A stretch of DNA of 8,523 bases. Source: Alphaproteobacteria bacterium. GTDB lineage: Bacteria > Pseudomonadota > Alphaproteobacteria > ATCC43930 > CGMCC-115725. Below, piece by piece: positions 1 through 6,535 of the stretch (positions are counted from its first letter, which is position 1; each line of letters begins with the position of its first letter). The stretch covers positions 1 through 8,523 of the forward strand of contig JASHRZ010000597.1 of assembly GCA_030037055.1 (NCBI GenBank), in the 5' to 3' direction. The position numbers and the translations under genes are program-made. The notes beneath the pieces were generated by a model. That model was not told the DNA's origin. It was given only the letters and a program-made list of their open reading frames with translations, and ran no database searches.

Positions 1-248
1 CTCGGCGCGGCCGTGCGCACCTCGAAGGGCAGGCCGCCTGCCGTGCGGATCGCATCTTTGATTCTGACCGCGATCCCGTCGAGATGGCTAAAGCAGATCG
101 CGAGCTCGGAGGAGGTGTTGACCACCGCAATCTTCGGCTTTTCCATATCGGCATCGGCGATGCCGAGAGCCTTCCACTGCGCCCGGCGCACCGCCCAGCG
201 CGACGTGCCGCGCTCGAAATTGCTTCGCAAGCTTCGCTTCGTCCTCAA
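1..248 (-). CDS. IlvD/Edd-family dehydratase, N-terminal part (gene continues past left edge)
   Basis: Reading the minus strand from a TTG at 248 gives 82 residues that match the N-terminus of the IlvD/Edd dehydratase family (dihydroxy-acid, 6-phosphogluconate and sugar-acid dehydratases), Fe-S enzymes that remove water from polyhydroxy acids to give 2-keto acids. Landmarks are SRWAVRRAQWKALGIADADM (residues 16-35), equivalent to the RALWRATGMTDADF stretch of E. coli IlvD, then KPKIAVVNTSSELAICFSHL (37-56) and AGGLPFEVRTAAP. Cys52 sits where the family places its first cluster ligand, followed by His55. The frame is open up to a TGA 24 bases upstream of the TTG. The TTG is chosen because GGAGG lies 7 bases before it; an in-frame GTG 27 bases further upstream is the alternative, and the first ATG (residue 35) is inside the conserved region. 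Branched-chain amino acid synthesis and sugar-acid breakdown cannot be distinguished from this fragment. Family is confident, substrate unknown. Confidence 0.85.
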   Translation of the reverse strand, partial: MRTKRSLRSNFERGTSRWAVRRAQWKALGIADADMEKPKIAVVNTSSELAICFSHLDGIAVRIKDAIRTAGGLPFEVRTAAP

Positions 249-339
249 CCGCGCCCCTCCGTCCCGGATCCACACGCCCAGTCATTAGCACAGAATAGGG
301 CAAAGCCGCGACGCGCGTTTCGCCGATCGCACCAGCGAG

Positions 340-356
340 GGATCAAGCCTTGATCC
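340..356. promoter_or_regulatory. Perfect 17-base palindrome, candidate operator
   Basis: GGATCAAG-C-CTTGATCC is a perfect inverted repeat with 8-base arms around a single central base. It begins about 92 bases upstream of the dehydratase TTG start, a normal place for an operator or activator site. Its length and symmetry suit a dimeric helix-turn-helix regulator such as GntR, IclR or LacI types that often control sugar-acid genes. No such regulator gene is in the window, so the assignment is inference from symmetry and position only. Confidence 0.4.
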
Positions 357-471
357 GGATTAATGCGACCCAATCGCGTGCATCAGCAGCGGTTGCGCGA
401 GAGCGCGGGGCGCCGACCCCAGACCGCCTTCAAGGAAAACACGGATTGAGCGCGAAGCGCGAAGAGCATGA

Positions 472-699
472 CGGCACCTCATTGAGAGGCGCTTTCGGCC
501 CATCCGCCTTGCCGGCATTTCGTCCAGGCGTGCACCGCAAAGCGATCGCCGCCAAGATGCCGATCCGACGCGCCAGCGCGATTTCGCGGACATCTTGGAG
601 GAGGCGCTGGGTCTGGTGCGCGCCTCGACCATCGTCGAAGAGGCGATTCGCTACGTCCGCCAGGCTTTGAACATGGGCTCTTGTGCGGCAAATAAATGA
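472..699 (+). pseudogene. Possible remnant of a small protein-coding gene (C-terminal part)
   Basis: The plus frame ending with TGA at 697-699 reads DPTRQRDFADILEEAL (562-609) and then VRASTIVEEAIRYVRQALNM, an amphipathic-helix-like segment with mostly G or C at third codon positions from 562 onward. The frame is open from 472 but has no ATG or GTG start and no Shine-Dalgarno. Upstream of about 561 it loses its protein-like look. In the neighbouring frame the sequence HRKAIAAKMP ends at the same point, so a single lost base near 561 could have broken an originally continuous frame. I do not recognise the family. It may equally be chance open frame in GC-rich DNA. Confidence 0.22.
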
Positions 700-712
700 C
701 TGGTAGGTTATT
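691..712. promoter_or_regulatory. Imperfect AT-rich inverted repeat before tetR, candidate TetR operator
   Basis: A 22-base stretch begins with AATAA and ends with its complement TTATT. Seven of eleven positions pair between the two halves, and TGAC and GTTA inner half-sites are separated by 6 bases. It is the most AT-rich stretch around and ends 3 bases before the GTG start of tetR. TetR-family genes commonly bind an operator over their own promoter or start, so autorepression through this site is plausible. Symmetry is imperfect and binding is not shown. Confidence 0.35.
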
Positions 713-715
713 AAA

Positions 716-1402
716 GTGGCGGGTCGGGATCAGTCTTCGAGCGCACGATGGCATCGGCGCAAAGCGGCGCGGCCGTCGGAGATCCTCGGTGCCGCGCTCG
801 CCTGCTTTGGAGAGCGCGGATTCGCCGCCACGCGCCTCGAGGATGTCGCGGCGCGGGCCGGCATCACCAAGGGCACGCTCTATCTCTACTTCCGCAACAA
901 AGAGGAGCTGTTCAAGGCGGTCGTGCGGCAGTCGTTGGTGCCGAACATCGCGCGCGCCGAGGCGATGGTGGCGCAGTCGGCGGAGCCCTCCTCGGTCCTG
1001 CTCGAACAGCTGATACTGCAATGGGCGGAGCTGGACGCGACGCCGCTCAGCGCCATTCCCAAGCTCATCCTGACCGAAGCCGGCAATTTCCCCGATCTCG
1101 CGCGTTTCTATCTCGACGAGGTGATCCATCGCGGCATCGCGCTGTTCCAGCTCGTGCTCCGGCGCGGCATCGAGCGCGGGGAATTCCGTCCGCTCGATAC
1201 CGAGCTTGTCGCGCGATGCGCGTTTGCGCCGCTGCTGCTGGCAATGCTGTGGCGTCATTCCTTCGCGGCACACGAGGGACACGCGCTCGACGTCACGACG
1301 CTGTGCCTCACCCATGTCGAGCTGCTGAAACACGGCCTGACATCAGCGAGGTCGTCGGCCTGTTCGAAAGAAAGCGAGGTTCGCGATGAACCTGCGGGAT
1401 GA
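716..1402 (+). CDS. TetR/AcrR-family transcriptional repressor of the efflux operon
   Basis: A 228-residue DNA-binding regulator. The N-terminal TetR domain spans about residues 18-66: helix 1 AARPSEILGAALACFGERGF, then the helix-turn-helix LEDVAARAGITKGTLYLYF (41-59) followed by NKEELF, a near-textbook TetR signature. The rest is a helical ligand-binding and dimerisation domain resembling the AcrR-like C-terminal type. The start is a GTG at 716 with a weak AGG 8 bases upstream; no better in-frame start precedes the DNA-binding domain. Its 3' end overlaps emrA by 17 bases, so the two are cotranscribed and probably translationally coupled. The expected role is repression of its own operon, relieved when a pump substrate binds. 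The last 20 or so residues (after HVELLKHG) look unstructured. The inducer is unknown. Confidence 0.93.
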   Translation: MAGRDQSSSARWHRRKAARPSEILGAALACFGERGFAATRLEDVAARAGITKGTLYLYFRNKEELFKAVVRQSLVPNIARAEAMVAQSAEPSSVLLEQLILQWAELDATPLSAIPKLILTEAGNFPDLARFYLDEVIHRGIALFQLVLRRGIERGEFRPLDTELVARCAFAPLLLAMLWRHSFAAHEGHALDVTTLCLTHVELLKHGLTSARSSACSKESEVRDEPAG

Positions 1403-2507
1403 GCGCGAAGCGACGCCCTTCGCGGCGGAGCGCCGGTCGGCATCGCCACTGGCGGATGGTCATGGCCGCAGCGAAGCGACGCGGTTCCGCCTTCGCCGGC
1501 TTTTTCTGCTGGGGGTCCTGCTGCTGATCGCGACGGCGTTCATCGGCGCCGGCGCGGCATGGTGGCTCGAGGCGCGCCAGTGGGAGAGCACCGATGACGC
1601 CTTCATCGATGTGCATATGGTGCATGTCGCGCCGCAAGTGGCGGGCCGCGTCGTGGGCGTTTTGGTCGACGACAACCAGACGGTTCGGGCGGGACAGCCG
1701 ATCCTCGAGATCGATCCTGCCGATTTCCAGGCGAAGCTCGATCAGGCGCTGGCGAACGAGGCTGCGGCCGCAGGCAGCGTGGCGCAAGCCAGGGCGCAAC
1801 TCAGCGCCGCTTACGCCAATTCCGATGAGGCGCGCGCCGAGGTCGGCGTCGCCGACGCCAACGCAATCAACGCCGCGAGCCAGCTCAAGCGCGACCAGCC
1901 GCTTGCCGAACAGCACGTGGTCTCGCGCCAGACGCTCGACAACGACATTGCGGCCGCGCGCAGCACCGCGGCCAATCTCGTGGCGGCACAAAAGAAGCTG
2001 GCTTCGGCCGAGGCCCAGCAGGGCGTTGCGGAAAGCCAGCTGACGACCGCCGAAGCCAGCCTGAAGAGCGCCGCGGCGCAGACGGAGCAAGCGCGGCTCA
2101 ATCTTTCCTACACGCGGATCCTCGCTCCCCAAGCCGGACGCATCGCGCATAAGAATGTAGCCCTCGGCGATTACGTGCAGGCGGGGCAGGACGTCATGGC
2201 GCTGGTCCCGGCCCGGGTCTGGGTTACCGCCAATTTCAAGGAGACCCAGCTCGCAAGCATGAGGGTCGGCCAGCCCGTCGACATCGAGATCGACGCCTAT
2301 CCCGACGTTAAATTTCACGGCCACGTCGACAGCATCCAGCCGGGAAGCGGCGCCGCCTTCAGTCTACTGCCGCCGGAGAACGCAACCGGCAACTATGTCA
2401 AGGTCGTGCAGCGCGTTCCCGTCAAGATCGTCTTCGACGACCCGCCCGATCCTGCCCGGCCGCTCGGACCTGGCATGTCGGTCGTGCCGAGCGTCAAGGT
2501 CCGGTGA
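1386..2507 (+). CDS. emrA: HlyD/EmrA-type membrane fusion protein of a multidrug efflux pump
   Basis: A 373-residue periplasmic adaptor linking an inner-membrane pump to an outer-membrane channel. Residues 1-38 are a polar, arginine-rich cytoplasmic tail, and 39-61 form one membrane helix (LFLLGVLLLIATAFIGAGAA). STDDAFID (68-75), typical of EmrA, opens the first half of the lipoyl-like domain, with GRVVGVLVDDNQTVRAGQPI at 87-106. An Ala/Gln-rich alpha-helical hairpin covers about 112-238, the second lipoyl half YTRILAPQAGRI starts at 242, and a beta-barrel (VWVTANFKETQL onward) follows from about 274. The length matches the EmrA family (about 390). The ATG has GAGG 6 bases upstream and lies inside the 3' end of tetR; emrB follows after 10 bases. 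It would work with the adjacent DHA2 pump and a TolC-like channel encoded elsewhere. Gene symbol is by family and context; the exported drug is unknown. Confidence 0.93.
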   Translation: MNLRDEREATPFAAERRSASPLADGHGRSEATRFRLRRLFLLGVLLLIATAFIGAGAAWWLEARQWESTDDAFIDVHMVHVAPQVAGRVVGVLVDDNQTVRAGQPILEIDPADFQAKLDQALANEAAAAGSVAQARAQLSAAYANSDEARAEVGVADANAINAASQLKRDQPLAEQHVVSRQTLDNDIAAARSTAANLVAAQKKLASAEAQQGVAESQLTTAEASLKSAAAQTEQARLNLSYTRILAPQAGRIAHKNVALGDYVQAGQDVMALVPARVWVTANFKETQLASMRVGQPVDIEIDAYPDVKFHGHVDSIQPGSGAAFSLLPPENATGNYVKVVQRVPVKIVFDDPPDPARPLGPGMSVVPSVKVR

Positions 2508-2517
2508 GAGGCCCGCC

Positions 2518-4104
2518 ATGAGCCAGGACGCACAGGCGCACGAAGCCGGCGCGAGCCGATTGCTGGTGGCGCCGACGGTCGGGCTGGCGGCCTTCATGGA
2601 AGTGCTCGACATCTCGATCGCCAATGTTGCCCTGCAGCATATCGCCGGCAGCCTCTCGGCCAGTACCGACGAGTCGACCTGGGTGCTCACCTCCTACCTC
2701 GTCACCAACGCCATCATCCTGCCGGTCAGCGGCTGGCTCGCCACGACGATCGGCCGCAAGCGCTATTTTCTCGGCTGCATCATCGGCTTCAGCGTCACCT
2801 CGTTCCTCTGCGGCGTTGCGCCGAGTCTCGCGACGCTCATCATTGCACGCGGCCTGCAAGGTATCACCGGTGGCGGGCTGCAGCCCAACGCGCAGGCGAT
2901 CCTCGCCGACGCCTTCCCGCCGCAGAAGCGCGGCCTCGCCTTCGCCGCCTATGGCATCGCCGTGGTCTTCGCGCCGGCGATCGGTCCGACGCTGGGCGGC
3001 TGGATCACCGACAATTTCAGCTGGCGCTGGGTGTTCCTGCTCAATGTGCCCGTCGGCGCGCTGCTGACGCTGCTGGCGACGCAAGTCCTCGCCGATCCGC
3101 CGGAATTCATCGCGCGGCGGAGGGCGCGGCTGCGCGAGGGAATCCGCCTCGACTACATTGGCTTCGCCCTGCTGGCAGTCGGGATGTGCGCGCTGCAGGT
3201 GGTGCTCGACAAGGGTCAGGAGGACGACTGGTTCGCCTCGAGCTTCATCACCGACCTCGCGATTGCCGCGGTGATCGCGCTCGGCGGCTTCATCATCTGG
3301 GAGCTGCGCCGGGACGATCCGATCGTCGATCTCCGCATCCTTGCCAACCGCAATTTCGCCATCGGCAATCTCCTGATGTTCATGCTCGGCTTCATTCTGC
3401 TGGGCAGCACGGTATTGCTGCCGCTCTTCGTCCAGACGCAGCTCGGCTACACCGCGACCGACGCCGGGCTGGTGATCTCGCCCGGCGGCTTCGCCATCAT
3501 GCTGCTGATGCCGCTGGTAGGCGCGCTGGTATCGCGCGTCGACGCCCGCTTCCTGATCGCCTTCGGTTTGGTCGCGACCGGGCTCGCGCTCCTCTGGATG
3601 ACGCGGTTCGATGCCGATATCGACTATGCGACCGTCGCCTGGGCGCGGGTCTATCAGTCCGCGGGCCTTGCCTTCCTTTTCATCCCCATCAACACGGTCG
3701 CCTATCTCGGCCTGACGCCGGAGAAGAGCAACACCGCGTCGGCCATCATCAACATGATGCGCAACATCGGCAGCAGCGTCGGCATTTCCTTCGCCACCAC
3801 CCTTATCGCGCGCCGCCAGCAATATCACCAGAACATGCTGATCGAGCACGTGACGCCTTACGGCAGCGCCTATCAGGCGGCGATCCAACATCTGCAACAG
3901 GCCTATCTCGCCGGCTCCGCCAACGCCGCCGACGCTCTGCATCAGGCGCAGGCGAAACTCTACGCCTTGGTGCAGCAGCAGGCGACAGCACTGTCCTATA
4001 TCGACAGCTTCTGGATTTTCGGCGTCACCTTCCTGGCGCTGGTCCCGCTGGTGTTCCTCATGGGCAAGTCCGTACGCGGCGCCGGCCCGGCGGGAGGGCA
4101 CTGA
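2518..4104 (+). CDS. emrB: DHA2-family (EmrB/QacA) MFS multidrug exporter
   Basis: A 528-residue, 14-helix proton-coupled drug exporter of the inner membrane. Family marks are the helix-1 motif LDISIANVALQ with Asp31, motif A GWLATTIGRKR (72-82) in the helix 2-3 loop, Arg111 of motif B in IIARGLQGITGG, and the antiporter motif C in helix 5, GIAVVFAPAIGPTLGG (146-161). The stretch between the last two helices (about residues 430-500) is hydrophilic and Gln-rich, as usual for EmrB. The ATG at 2518 is chosen over a longer open frame reaching back to 2395 because GAGAGG lies 6 bases before it, the protein starts at the family's usual point, and the extension would overlap emrA. Third gene of the tetR-emrA-emrB operon. 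It likely expels hydrophobic toxicants, uncouplers or plant phenolics; substrate unknown. Confidence 0.95.
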   Translation: MSQDAQAHEAGASRLLVAPTVGLAAFMEVLDISIANVALQHIAGSLSASTDESTWVLTSYLVTNAIILPVSGWLATTIGRKRYFLGCIIGFSVTSFLCGVAPSLATLIIARGLQGITGGGLQPNAQAILADAFPPQKRGLAFAAYGIAVVFAPAIGPTLGGWITDNFSWRWVFLLNVPVGALLTLLATQVLADPPEFIARRRARLREGIRLDYIGFALLAVGMCALQVVLDKGQEDDWFASSFITDLAIAAVIALGGFIIWELRRDDPIVDLRILANRNFAIGNLLMFMLGFILLGSTVLLPLFVQTQLGYTATDAGLVISPGGFAIMLLMPLVGALVSRVDARFLIAFGLVATGLALLWMTRFDADIDYATVAWARVYQSAGLAFLFIPINTVAYLGLTPEKSNTASAIINMMRNIGSSVGISFATTLIARRQQYHQNMLIEHVTPYGSAYQAAIQHLQQAYLAGSANAADALHQAQAKLYALVQQQATALSYIDSFWIFGVTFLALVPLVFLMGKSVRGAGPAGGH

Positions 4105-4122
4105 CATCCGAGCCGTGCGTCC

Positions 4123-4848
4123 TCAGCCGGCTTCCGCCACGCCCAGATAGGCGCGACGCACCTCGGGGTCGGCGGCGAGCTCGCTCACCTTGCCTTCGCG
4201 CACAATACGGCCGGTCTCCAGCACATAGCCGCGGTCGGCGACGCTGAAGGCGGCGAAGACATCTTGCTCGACCAGCAGAATGGTGACGCCCTCGCCGCGG
4301 ATCTCGGCCAGCACGCCCAGCAGCTGGTCGACCACCACCGGCGCAAGCCCGAGGCTCATCTCGTCGACCACCAGCAGGCGCGGCGCCGCCATCAGCGCGC
4401 GGCCCATGGCGCACATCTGCTGTTCGCCGCCGGAAAGGCTCCCCGCCTTCTGCCGGCGCCGCTCGAAGAGCACGGGGAAAAGTCGATAGACGCGCTCGAA
4501 GCTCCGGGCAATGCCCGCCGCGTCGCGCCGGAGATACGCGCCCATTTGCAGGTTCTCCTCCACCGACATGCGGGCGAAGAGCTGGCGGCCTTCCGGCACC
4601 TGGACCAGGCCCAGCGCGAACACCGCCTCGGGCGACAGCGCCCCGAGATCGCGCCCGTCGAAGCGAATACGGCCGCGCGAGGCAAGCGTGCGCGAGATGG
4701 CGCGCAGCAAGGTGGTCTTGCCGGCGCCGTTGCTGCCGACCAAGGTCACGATCTCGCCGGCGGCGACATGAAGCGCGATGCCTCTCAGCACCGGCACCGC
4801 GCCGTAGCCGGCGCTCAGCCCCTCGATCTCGAGCAGCTTCGCGTTCAT
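4123..4848 (-). CDS. livF: HAAT-type ABC importer, ATP-binding protein LivF
   Basis: A 241-residue nucleotide-binding subunit of a branched-chain amino acid/amide importer, acting on the cytoplasmic face with LivG. Visible motifs: Walker A GSNGAGKT (38-45), Q-loop VQVPEGR with Gln83, signature LSGGEQQ (138-144), Walker B LLVVDE with Asp162 and catalytic Glu163, followed by SLGLAP typical of LivF. Gln195 (LLVEQD) occupies the switch-histidine position, as is normal for LivF. DEM replaces the common DEP after Walker B. The C-terminus (GYVLETGRIVREGKVSEL, then AYLG) is characteristic. The ATG overlaps the livG stop by 4 bases and lacks a strong Shine-Dalgarno, suggesting translational coupling. 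It is the last gene of the operon; its stop lies 18 bases from the convergent emrB stop. Confidence 0.95.
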   Translation of the reverse strand: MNAKLLEIEGLSAGYGAVPVLRGIALHVAAGEIVTLVGSNGAGKTTLLRAISRTLASRGRIRFDGRDLGALSPEAVFALGLVQVPEGRQLFARMSVEENLQMGAYLRRDAAGIARSFERVYRLFPVLFERRRQKAGSLSGGEQQMCAMGRALMAAPRLLVVDEMSLGLAPVVVDQLLGVLAEIRGEGVTILLVEQDVFAAFSVADRGYVLETGRIVREGKVSELAADPEVRRAYLGVAEAG

Positions 4849-5594
4849 GCCCGCCGCTTGCCGAGATAGGCCTCGACCACGCGCGGGTCGCGGAACACCG
4901 AGGCGGGCTCGCCCTCGGCGATCTTCTGGCCGTGATGCAGCACCAGCACGCGGTCGCTGAGGCTGCGAATCGCCTTGATGACATGCTCGATGACCAGGAT
5001 GCTGACGCCGCCTTCGCGGATCTTCTTGATCAGCGCCACCACCTCGTCGACCTCGACCGGGTTGAGCCCGGCCATGACTTCATCGAGCAACAGCAGCTTC
5101 GGCTGCATGGCGAGCGCCTTGGCAAGCTCGAGCCGCTTGCGATCGGGGCCGCCCAAAGCGTCGGCGCGCTGCGCCAGGCGCGGGGCGAGGCCGGTCAAAT
5201 CGAGCATCGCCCGCGCTCGCTCGCGCGCGCGGGCGCGGTTGCGCTCGCCGCCGTCCTTGCCGAAGAGCGCGCCGACGGTGACGTTCTCGAGCACGGAGAG
5301 GCCGGGAAAAGGCTTCATCACTTGGAAGGTGCGGCCGATGCCGAGATGGGCGCGCCGGAACGGCGCCAGGCGCTCGATGCGCCTGCCGTCGAAGACGAGC
5401 GCGCCGGCATCGGGCAGGAGCGTGCCGCTGATCAGGCTGACGAGCGTCGTCTTGCCGGCGCCGTTGGGGCCGATCAGGCCGAGGATCTCGCCGGACCTGA
5501 GGCTGAAGCTCACATCGTTGACGGCGATGAGCCCCTGAAAGCGCCGCGTCAGCCCGCGCGCCTCGAGCAACGACGCGGCCGGCTCGGCGCTCAT
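4845..5594 (-). CDS. livG: HAAT-type ABC importer, ATP-binding protein LivG
   Basis: A 249-residue ATPase partner of LivF. Motifs: Walker A GPNGAGKT (42-49), GIGRTFQ with Q-loop Gln91, Walker B LLLLDE (Asp171, Glu172) with VMAGLNP, and switch His204 in VIEHVIKAI. GRTFQVMKPFPGLSVLENV and the C-terminal AEGEPASVFRDPRVVEAYLG are typical of LivG. The ABC signature is degenerate: LGGPDRKRLELAKAL (147-161) replaces LSGGQ, as in other LivG clades that carry PDRKRLE-type sequences. With LivF it would therefore form one consensus and one weak ATP site. The ATG overlaps the livM stop by 4 bases and there is no clear Shine-Dalgarno, so coupling to livM is likely. The substrate is set by the binding protein, not by this subunit. 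Confidence 0.95.
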   Translation of the reverse strand: MSAEPAASLLEARGLTRRFQGLIAVNDVSFSLRSGEILGLIGPNGAGKTTLVSLISGTLLPDAGALVFDGRRIERLAPFRRAHLGIGRTFQVMKPFPGLSVLENVTVGALFGKDGGERNRARARERARAMLDLTGLAPRLAQRADALGGPDRKRLELAKALAMQPKLLLLDEVMAGLNPVEVDEVVALIKKIREGGVSILVIEHVIKAIRSLSDRVLVLHHGQKIAEGEPASVFRDPRVVEAYLGKRRA

Positions 5595-6535
5595 AGGCGG
5601 TACTGCCGCACGGTCTCGAGCAGATAGCGCGGGCCCATCCGCCTGAGACCCCAGCCGAGATCGACGAGGCCCTTCGGCATGAAGATCACCGCGAGGATGA
5701 TGACGACGCCGTAGAACAGCGCCGCGGCGGTTGAGATGCTGCTCGCCAGCGCCTGATAGATGCTGTAGAGGATGAACGCACCGACCACCGGCCCCAGCAC
5801 CGTGCCGGGGCCGCCGAACACCGCCATGATCACCATCTGCACGTTGAGCTTGGGATCGAACGCGCTGGCAGGGTCGATGAACGTCACGTAATAGGCGTAG
5901 ATGCCGCCGGCAAGCGCGCTGAAGAGCGAGGACAGCACCAGCGCCGCGATCTTGTAGAGCGTGGTATCGACGCCCATCACCGCCGCTGCGTCCTCGTCCT
6001 CGCGGATGGCGATCAGGCCCATACCGAAGCGGCTCGACGATATCCAGGCGACGGCGAGCGTCGCGGCCAGCAGCAGCGCGAGCAGGCCTTCATAGAACAG
6101 CACGTCGTGGCGGGTGAGCGGAAGGATGAGGCCGATATTGCGGCCGGCGATGTCGAGATTGGCGACCAGCGCCGAGAGCGCCGCGTTGAGGCCGAGCGTG
6201 GCGATGGCGAAATAAGGCCCGCGCAAGCGCAGGATAGGGAGCCCGATCAGCAGCGCGCAGAGCATGGCAAGAATGGCACCGAGGACCAGACCGACCCAGA
6301 ACGGAAGGTCGAACTGCGCCATGGCGATGGCGGTGCCGTAGACGCCAAGGCCGTAGAAGGTCGAGTTGCCAAAGCTGGCATAGCCGGTGAAGCCTCCGAG
6401 GATGTTCCAGGCCTGCGCCAGCGCCGCGACGAGCAGCAGGTAGATGCCGAACTGCATCATGGTCTCGTCCCCGATCCAGGGCACGGCGCCCAGCAGCGCC
6501 GCGCCGAGAAGCGGCACCCCCCAGCGCGAACTCAC
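5591..6535 (-). CDS. livM: HAAT-type ABC importer, permease LivM
   Basis: A 314-residue multi-helix inner-membrane permease that pairs with LivH to form the transport channel. WNILGGFTGYASFGNSTFYG (43-62) is the family hallmark near the N-terminus. LRLRGPYFAIATLG (102-115) and the cytoplasmic coupling loop GMGLIAIREDEDAAAVMGV (171-189, with Arg178 and Glu179) that docks onto the ATPases are also clear. The GTG at 6535 overlaps the livH stop as GTGA, has GAGG 5 bases upstream, and gives the usual LivM length. The same frame stays open far upstream across livH to 7444, but that extension is the shadow of livH in another frame and has no membrane-protein character. The C-terminal tail after MPKGLVDLGW is Arg-rich and cytoplasmic. 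Confidence 0.94.
   Translation of the reverse strand: MSSRWGVPLLGAALLGAVPWIGDETMMQFGIYLLLVAALAQAWNILGGFTGYASFGNSTFYGLGVYGTAIAMAQFDLPFWVGLVLGAILAMLCALLIGLPILRLRGPYFAIATLGLNAALSALVANLDIAGRNIGLILPLTRHDVLFYEGLLALLLAATLAVAWISSSRFGMGLIAIREDEDAAAVMGVDTTLYKIAALVLSSLFSALAGGIYAYYVTFIDPASAFDPKLNVQMVIMAVFGGPGTVLGPVVGAFILYSIYQALASSISTAAALFYGVVIILAVIFMPKGLVDLGWGLRRMGPRYLLETVRQYRL

Larger units (their letters stand above)
249..715. other. Intergenic region between divergent dehydratase and tetR genes
   Basis: About 467 bases separate the dehydratase start from the tetR start. No intact gene with a credible start and ribosome binding site is visible on either strand. The region holds a 17-base palindrome (340-356), a tandem 7-base repeat CGCGAAG (451-464), a plus-strand coding-like remnant ending at 699, and an AT-rich imperfect inverted repeat just before tetR. 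Promoters for both flanking genes must lie here, but I could not identify convincing -35/-10 pairs. Confidence 0.6.

Noticed and set aside
249..300. TATTCT and TTTGCC on the minus strand considered as a promoter of the dehydratase gene.
   Set aside because: No -35 and -10 pair with acceptable match and 16-18 base spacing could be assembled.
88..303. Minus-strand ATG frame of 71 codons at the left end.
   Set aside because: It is in a different frame from the conserved dehydratase sequence starting at the TTG at 248, and its translation has no family similarity.
451..464. Tandem CGCGAAG repeat considered as a repeat array or CRISPR.
   Set aside because: Only two adjacent 7-base copies with no spacers; likely chance in GC-rich DNA.
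479..1333. A 284-codon minus-strand frame across tetR.
   Set aside because: The tetR frame has an unmistakable helix-turn-helix; the antisense translation shows no recognisable motif.
2395..2517. N-terminal extension of emrB in the same frame.
   Set aside because: It overlaps the end of emrA, is Ser/Arg-rich without family similarity, and the ATG at 2518 has a good ribosome binding site.
2494..4107. A 537-codon open frame antisense to the whole emrB gene.
   Set aside because: Its translation is rich in Arg, Asp, Glu and Gly with no domain pattern. It mirrors the codon bias of the strongly supported emrB gene and is a GC-driven shadow.
4932..5627. A 231-codon plus-strand frame opposite livG.
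   Set aside because: livG has all ATPase motifs in order; the opposite frame is low-complexity Ala/Arg/Glu/Asp-rich shadow.
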